From Priestia megaterium (lineage in GTDB: Bacteria; Bacillota; Bacilli; Bacillales; Bacillaceae_H): a stretch of 64,000 nt of DNA. The stretch is from contig VTEF01000006.1 in NCBI GenBank assembly GCA_008180335.1, positions 253 through 64,252 on the forward strand. The letters run 5' to 3'. Below are positions 61,621 through 64,000 of this stretch, piece by piece. The stretch's first letter is position 1, and every line of letters begins with the position of its first letter. The notes under the pieces were generated by a model, which was given only the letters and a program-made list of their open reading frames with translations, searched no databases and was not told where the DNA came from. A program made the position numbers and the translations under genes.

Positions 61621-64000
61621 ATGAGTATTTTATGGATATTTAACGGGAAAACCTATCAACAATTTTCTTTTGATTTTTCAAGCTTTCGTGCTGCTACAGT
61701 CGGACCTCGCCAGCAAGAGAACATCACTATCCAAACATACCCTTTTAAAAATGGGGTCATAAATGTCACTGCTACTGACAGTGAAACACTAATGCTATCG
61801 CAAGGGAAAAATAAAATAGGTGAACTTAGCTATTACGAATCAATTAGCTTAGAAGAAGAGCAGCACAGTCTTTCTTTCTTGCTAACACCTTCAGCTACAA
61901 GCGAAGGTACATACTATATTGATTACTATTCTGAGCTATTATTTTCTACTGTAGATAAAACGGCGGATGTTTATCAGTCGAATGAAAAAATGATGTTACA
62001 TGACAGCAGCAGCTTCAATTTGTCAAAAGTACAAAATAGCTGGGTCATGATTCCGCAGGGACAATCTGTATTTGTCAATGGTGAATTAGTTCAAAAGAGC
62101 AAGAAGCTTCAATTAGGCGATATTATTTGCTGGTCATCGATGACCATGCAATTAATCGAAGATGATTTAATTAAAATTGAGAGTTTTCAAGAATTTTTTA
62201 CAAAGCTGCCAATGGCCAAGCAGCCTGTATCTGAAATGAAGAAAAAGTATCCTGTATATCGCCGCACACCTCGAATGATCTATGAACTGCCAAGCGAAAA
62301 AGTGCATTTATCATTTCCATCACAAGACAGCGATGACAATAATCGAAGCTTATGGCTGACTATTTTGCCTCCGCTTGTGATGCTTCTTGTGATGGGAACT
62401 GTCGCTTTAATTCAGCCAAGAGGAATCTTTATTATTATCTCCGTTATGATGTTTACAACTACTTTAGTTGTATCAACTGTTCAGTATTTCCGAGATAAAA
62501 AGCAACGCAAAAAGCGCCAAGAGCGCCGTCGCCGAATTTACACACAGTATTTAGAAAACAAGCGGCAAGAGCTTCAAGAGCTAGCTGAATCTCAAAGAGA
62601 AGTGCTAACCTATCATTTTCCATCATTTGAGCGCATGAAGTATTTAACAACTCACATATCGGATCGAATATGGGAGCGCACAATTGATAGCCAGGATTTT
62701 CTACAGCTGAGATTAGGGACGGGAACAGTTCCGGCTAGCTATGAAATTTCTTTAAATAGCGGAGACATGGCTAATCGAGAGATTGATGATTTACTTGAAC
62801 AGTCTCAACAGATGGAAAAGGTGTACCGTGAAATTCCAAATGCACCTATTACAGCGAAACTTGGACAGGGAGCAATCGGTTTAATAGGAAAAGCTAAAAA
62901 TGTAAAAAATGAGCTTCATCAGTTGATTGGACAAATCGCTTTTTCTCATAGCTACCATGATATACGCTTTATCTTTATTTTTGATGAAGAAGAATATAAC
63001 GAGTGGGAATGGATGAAGTGGCTTCCTCATTTTCAACTGCCGCATTCTTTTGCTAAAGGGTTTATTTATAATGAACGAACAAGAGATCAGCTTTTATCCT
63101 CAATTTATGAGCTTCTCCGAGAGCGTGATTTAGACGAAGAAAAAGGGAATCGTGCATTTTTGCCGCATCTTGTGTTCGTCATTACGAACCAGCAGCTGAT
63201 AGCTGATCATGTGATTTTAGAATATTTAGAAGGAGAGTATCCTCATCTGGGGTTCTCGACTATTTTTGCAACAGAAACAAAAGAGAGTTTAACAGAGAAT
63301 ATTCACACGCTAGTTCGTTATATCAATGAACAAGAGGGAGATATTTTAATCCAAGATAAAAAGGCAGTAGGCATCCCATTTAAACTAGATGCTCACAGCG
63401 TTCAAGAGAATGAATCATTTGCTCGCATGCTGAGGACGTTAGACCATCAAATTGGGATGACGAATTCAATTCCTGTAAGTGTTTCATTTCTTGAATTGTT
63501 TAAAGTAAAAGAAGTAAAAGAGCTGCCTATTGAACAAAATTGGCATACGAACGAATCAGCTAAATCATTAGCCGTTCCGATTGGACTAAAAGGAAAAGAG
63601 GATCTTGTCGAACTTAACCTGCATGAAAAAGCACATGGGCCTCACGGGCTATTAGCAGGAACAACAGGGTCAGGGAAAAGTGAATTTTTACAAACTTATA
63701 TTCTATCATTAGCTGTAAATTTTCACCCTCATGAGGTGGCTTTTCTGCTCATCGATTACAAAGGCGGCGGCATGGCGCAGCCGTTTAAGAATATGCCGCA
63801 TTTACTTGGCACGATTACAAATATTGAAGGAAGCAAAAACTTTAGTGCACGAGCACTTGCTTCGATTAAGAGTGAGTTAAAGCGCCGCCAGCGTTTGTTT
63901 GATCAATATGAAGTGAATCACATCAATGACTATACGGATTTGTATAAACAGCATAAAGCCAGTGAACCATTGCCTCATCTCTTTTTAATTTCAGATGAAT
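61621..64000 (+). CDS. yukBA: YukBA/EssC, FtsK/SpoIIIE-type ATPase of type VII secretion (partial, 3' end outside window)
   Basis: About 793 residues are present and the gene runs off the window. Two FHA-like N-terminal domains (about 1-200) are followed by two membrane helices near 243-290 (LPPLVMLLVMGTVALI and IIISVMMFTTTLVV). A basic coiled stretch (KKQRKKRQERRRR) comes next, and then the first ATPase domain. Walker A GTTGSGKS is at 680-687 (63658-63681), and the Walker B strand HLFLISDE is the last thing visible. AGGAGGTG precedes the ATG. It drives export of WXG100 and LXG substrates; further ATPase domains should follow beyond 64000. Confidence 0.95.
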   Translation, partial: MSILWIFNGKTYQQFSFDFSSFRAATVGPRQQENITIQTYPFKNGVINVTATDSETLMLSQGKNKIGELSYYESISLEEEQHSLSFLLTPSATSEGTYYIDYYSELLFSTVDKTADVYQSNEKMMLHDSSSFNLSKVQNSWVMIPQGQSVFVNGELVQKSKKLQLGDIICWSSMTMQLIEDDLIKIESFQEFFTKLPMAKQPVSEMKKKYPVYRRTPRMIYELPSEKVHLSFPSQDSDDNNRSLWLTILPPLVMLLVMGTVALIQPRGIFIIISVMMFTTTLVVSTVQYFRDKKQRKKRQERRRRIYTQYLENKRQELQELAESQREVLTYHFPSFERMKYLTTHISDRIWERTIDSQDFLQLRLGTGTVPASYEISLNSGDMANREIDDLLEQSQQMEKVYREIPNAPITAKLGQGAIGLIGKAKNVKNELHQLIGQIAFSHSYHDIRFIFIFDEEEYNEWEWMKWLPHFQLPHSFAKGFIYNERTRDQLLSSIYELLRERDLDEEKGNRAFLPHLVFVITNQQLIADHVILEYLEGEYPHLGFSTIFATETKESLTENIHTLVRYINEQEGDILIQDKKAVGIPFKLDAHSVQENESFARMLRTLDHQIGMTNSIPVSVSFLELFKVKEVKELPIEQNWHTNESAKSLAVPIGLKGKEDLVELNLHEKAHGPHGLLAGTTGSGKSEFLQTYILSLAVNFHPHEVAFLLIDYKGGGMAQPFKNMPHLLGTITNIEGSKNFSARALASIKSELKRRQRLFDQYEVNHINDYTDLYKQHKASEPLPHLFLISDE

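Overview
The window is chromosomal DNA of a low-GC, spore-former-type Bacillaceae (Firmicutes). The gene order from the pur operon through yerA, yerC, pcrB-pcrA-ligA-camS, gatCAB, dgkB and rlmCD follows the Bacillus subtilis yeb/pur/yer region. Strong AGGAGG-type ribosome sites, frequent TTG/GTG starts, PurR-like boxes, a guanine riboswitch, a T-box and a guanidine-I riboswitch fit the same group. The single-chain glycyl-tRNA synthetase and the accessory genes differ from B. subtilis; my best guess is Priestia (Bacillus) megaterium or a close relative. That is an inference from recalled families, not from a search.

Layout. 1-200: the end of an rRNA operon (5S gene and terminator). 276-13632: yebG, then the purine operon purEKBCSQLFMNHD, which takes PRPP to IMP. 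It is controlled by a PurR-like box pair and a guanine riboswitch with terminator. 13639-18037: DUF2892 gene, yerA, yerC and the T-box controlled glycyl-tRNA synthetase. 18118-24371: pcrB, pcrA, ligA and camS (lipid synthesis, DNA repair, lipoprotein). 25558-31492: gatCAB (tRNA amidation), dgkB and rlmCD. 31763-38224: a chemoreceptor, a pseudouridine synthase, a small HTH protein, and a Med/BMP-like membrane protein beside an orphan sensor kinase. 38233-51845: mostly single-gene units: methionine aminopeptidase, lactonase, nitronate monooxygenase, secreted protein, M15 peptidase, NhaC antiporter, the guanidine riboswitch with its SMR exporter pair, PfpI, DinB, lipase, alanine symporter and M20 hydrolase. 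51875-55050: a decaying patch with a broken corA and a broken STAS gene, followed by an intact PAS histidine kinase. 55316-56620: a YfmL-type DEAD-box helicase.

The most interesting part is 56752-64000. It is a type VII secretion (Yuk/Ess) region: yukE, yukD, yukC/essB and the start of the FtsK/SpoIIIE-type ATPase gene yukBA/essC, which runs off the window. Directly upstream is a four-gene cassette with its own terminator. It holds a WXG-like partner, a 453-residue effector-like protein with an unrecognised C-terminal domain, a 134-residue unknown and an SseB-like protein; the last two are candidate immunity factors.

Other points of interest are a structured GC-rich element at 47130-47215 in a gene-poor gap, a promoter followed at once by a terminator upstream of dgkB, a perfect palindrome built from two consensus DnaA boxes at 52791-52824, an IS3-family transposase tail at 43016-43156, and a dead corA with two readable lesions.
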